Source: Blastocladiella britannica
Lineage: Eukaryota; Blastocladiomycota; Blastocladiomycetes; Blastocladiales; Blastocladiaceae
Length of the DNA stretch: 15,566 nucleotides
Assembly: GCA_025349905.2 (NCBI GenBank)
Contig: MU624794.1
Coordinates: forward strand, 7,881-23,446
Direction of reading: 5' to 3'
Position numbers and translations under genes: made by a program. Below the pieces are notes generated by a model. That model saw only the letters and a list, made by a program, of their open reading frames with translations. It was not told the origin of the DNA and made no database searches. Of the stretch, positions 15,399 through 15,566 are shown in pieces. Each line of letters starts with the position of its first letter. Within the stretch, counting starts at the first letter, position 1.

Positions 15399-15566
15399 TT
15401 GTTTAGTACGCGTATTGTATTGTCAGTTTTCTTCAGGGAGCAAAGCACAAGGAGAAAAAAAAAATGGTGTGATCAAGAAGAAGAAGAGACGCGAGAGCGC
15501 GCATCCAACGCAAACCCAAAGCAAAACAATTTCAAGCAGAGCAAAGAAGAAGAAGAAGAAAAAAAA
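15399..15566 (-). promoter_or_regulatory. Upstream region of the methyltransferase gene, CTT/GAA-rich
   Basis: Upstream of the ATG at 15398 the plus strand is A/G-rich, with GAA/AGA runs at about 15474-15488 and 15546-15560 and an A-run at 15456-15464. The transcribed strand therefore shows pyrimidine tracts (CTTCTT). Pyrimidine-rich stretches are common in fungal core promoters and 5' leaders. No TATA box is evident. The region continues beyond the window. Confidence 0.35.

Noticed and set aside
1..15566. CRISPR arrays, tRNA or rRNA genes, bacterial operon signals
   Set aside because: I found no regularly spaced direct repeats, tRNA A/B boxes or Shine-Dalgarno-led gene strings; the spliced genes show eukaryotic DNA.

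Overview
This window looks like nuclear DNA of a fungus. The genes are GC-rich and carry short spliceosomal introns, about 57 to 94 nt, with GTATGT or GTACGT donors, CTNAC-like branch sites and AG acceptors. There is a fungal-type sphingolipid C9-methyltransferase, an atypical Hsp70-family ATPase and two large proteins with tryptophan-rich, ankyrin-like repeats. Expanded families of such repeat proteins are something I associate with Blastocladiomycota such as Allomyces. That placement is an inference from recall, not a database result.

Layout. 1-731 (-): the 5' part of an unrecognised hydrophilic three-exon gene that runs off the left edge. 732-1680: no supportable gene. 1681-2031 (-): a small hypothetical ORF. 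2267-3224 (+): an unrecognised spliced gene whose 3' half needs two frame changes, so it is possibly broken. 3250-5775 (-): an 813-residue F-box-like/ankyrin-like protein with one intron. 5806-7015 (+): a low-GC stretch with at least two decayed fragments of a related repeat family. 7293-9576 (+): an eight-exon Hsp70-like gene with one or two GC-AG introns and a one-base frameshift. 9740-11611 (+): an intronless 623-residue repeat protein. 11627-13705 (-): an uninterrupted 692-codon Ty3/gypsy-type protease-RT-RNase H gene. 13849-15398 (-): sphingolipid C9-methyltransferase, two exons. 15399-15566: its purine/pyrimidine-biased upstream region.

The most interesting object is the 692-codon pol-derived gene. 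The frame is fully open, and the fold-defining parts of the retropepsin, reverse transcriptase and RNase H domains are readable. Nevertheless, the catalytic aspartates are replaced in all three: protease D to A, RT palm D to C and YxDD to HREH, and RNase H D to A at three sites. It begins just before the protease and stops just after RNase H, with no gag, integrase or visible LTR, and it sits tightly between host genes. This suggests a catalytically dead, host-retained polymerase-fold protein rather than a live transposon or ordinary junk.

The genes do not form an obvious pathway. The region reads as ordinary chromosomal genes interspersed with a rapidly evolving repeat-protein family and its relics.
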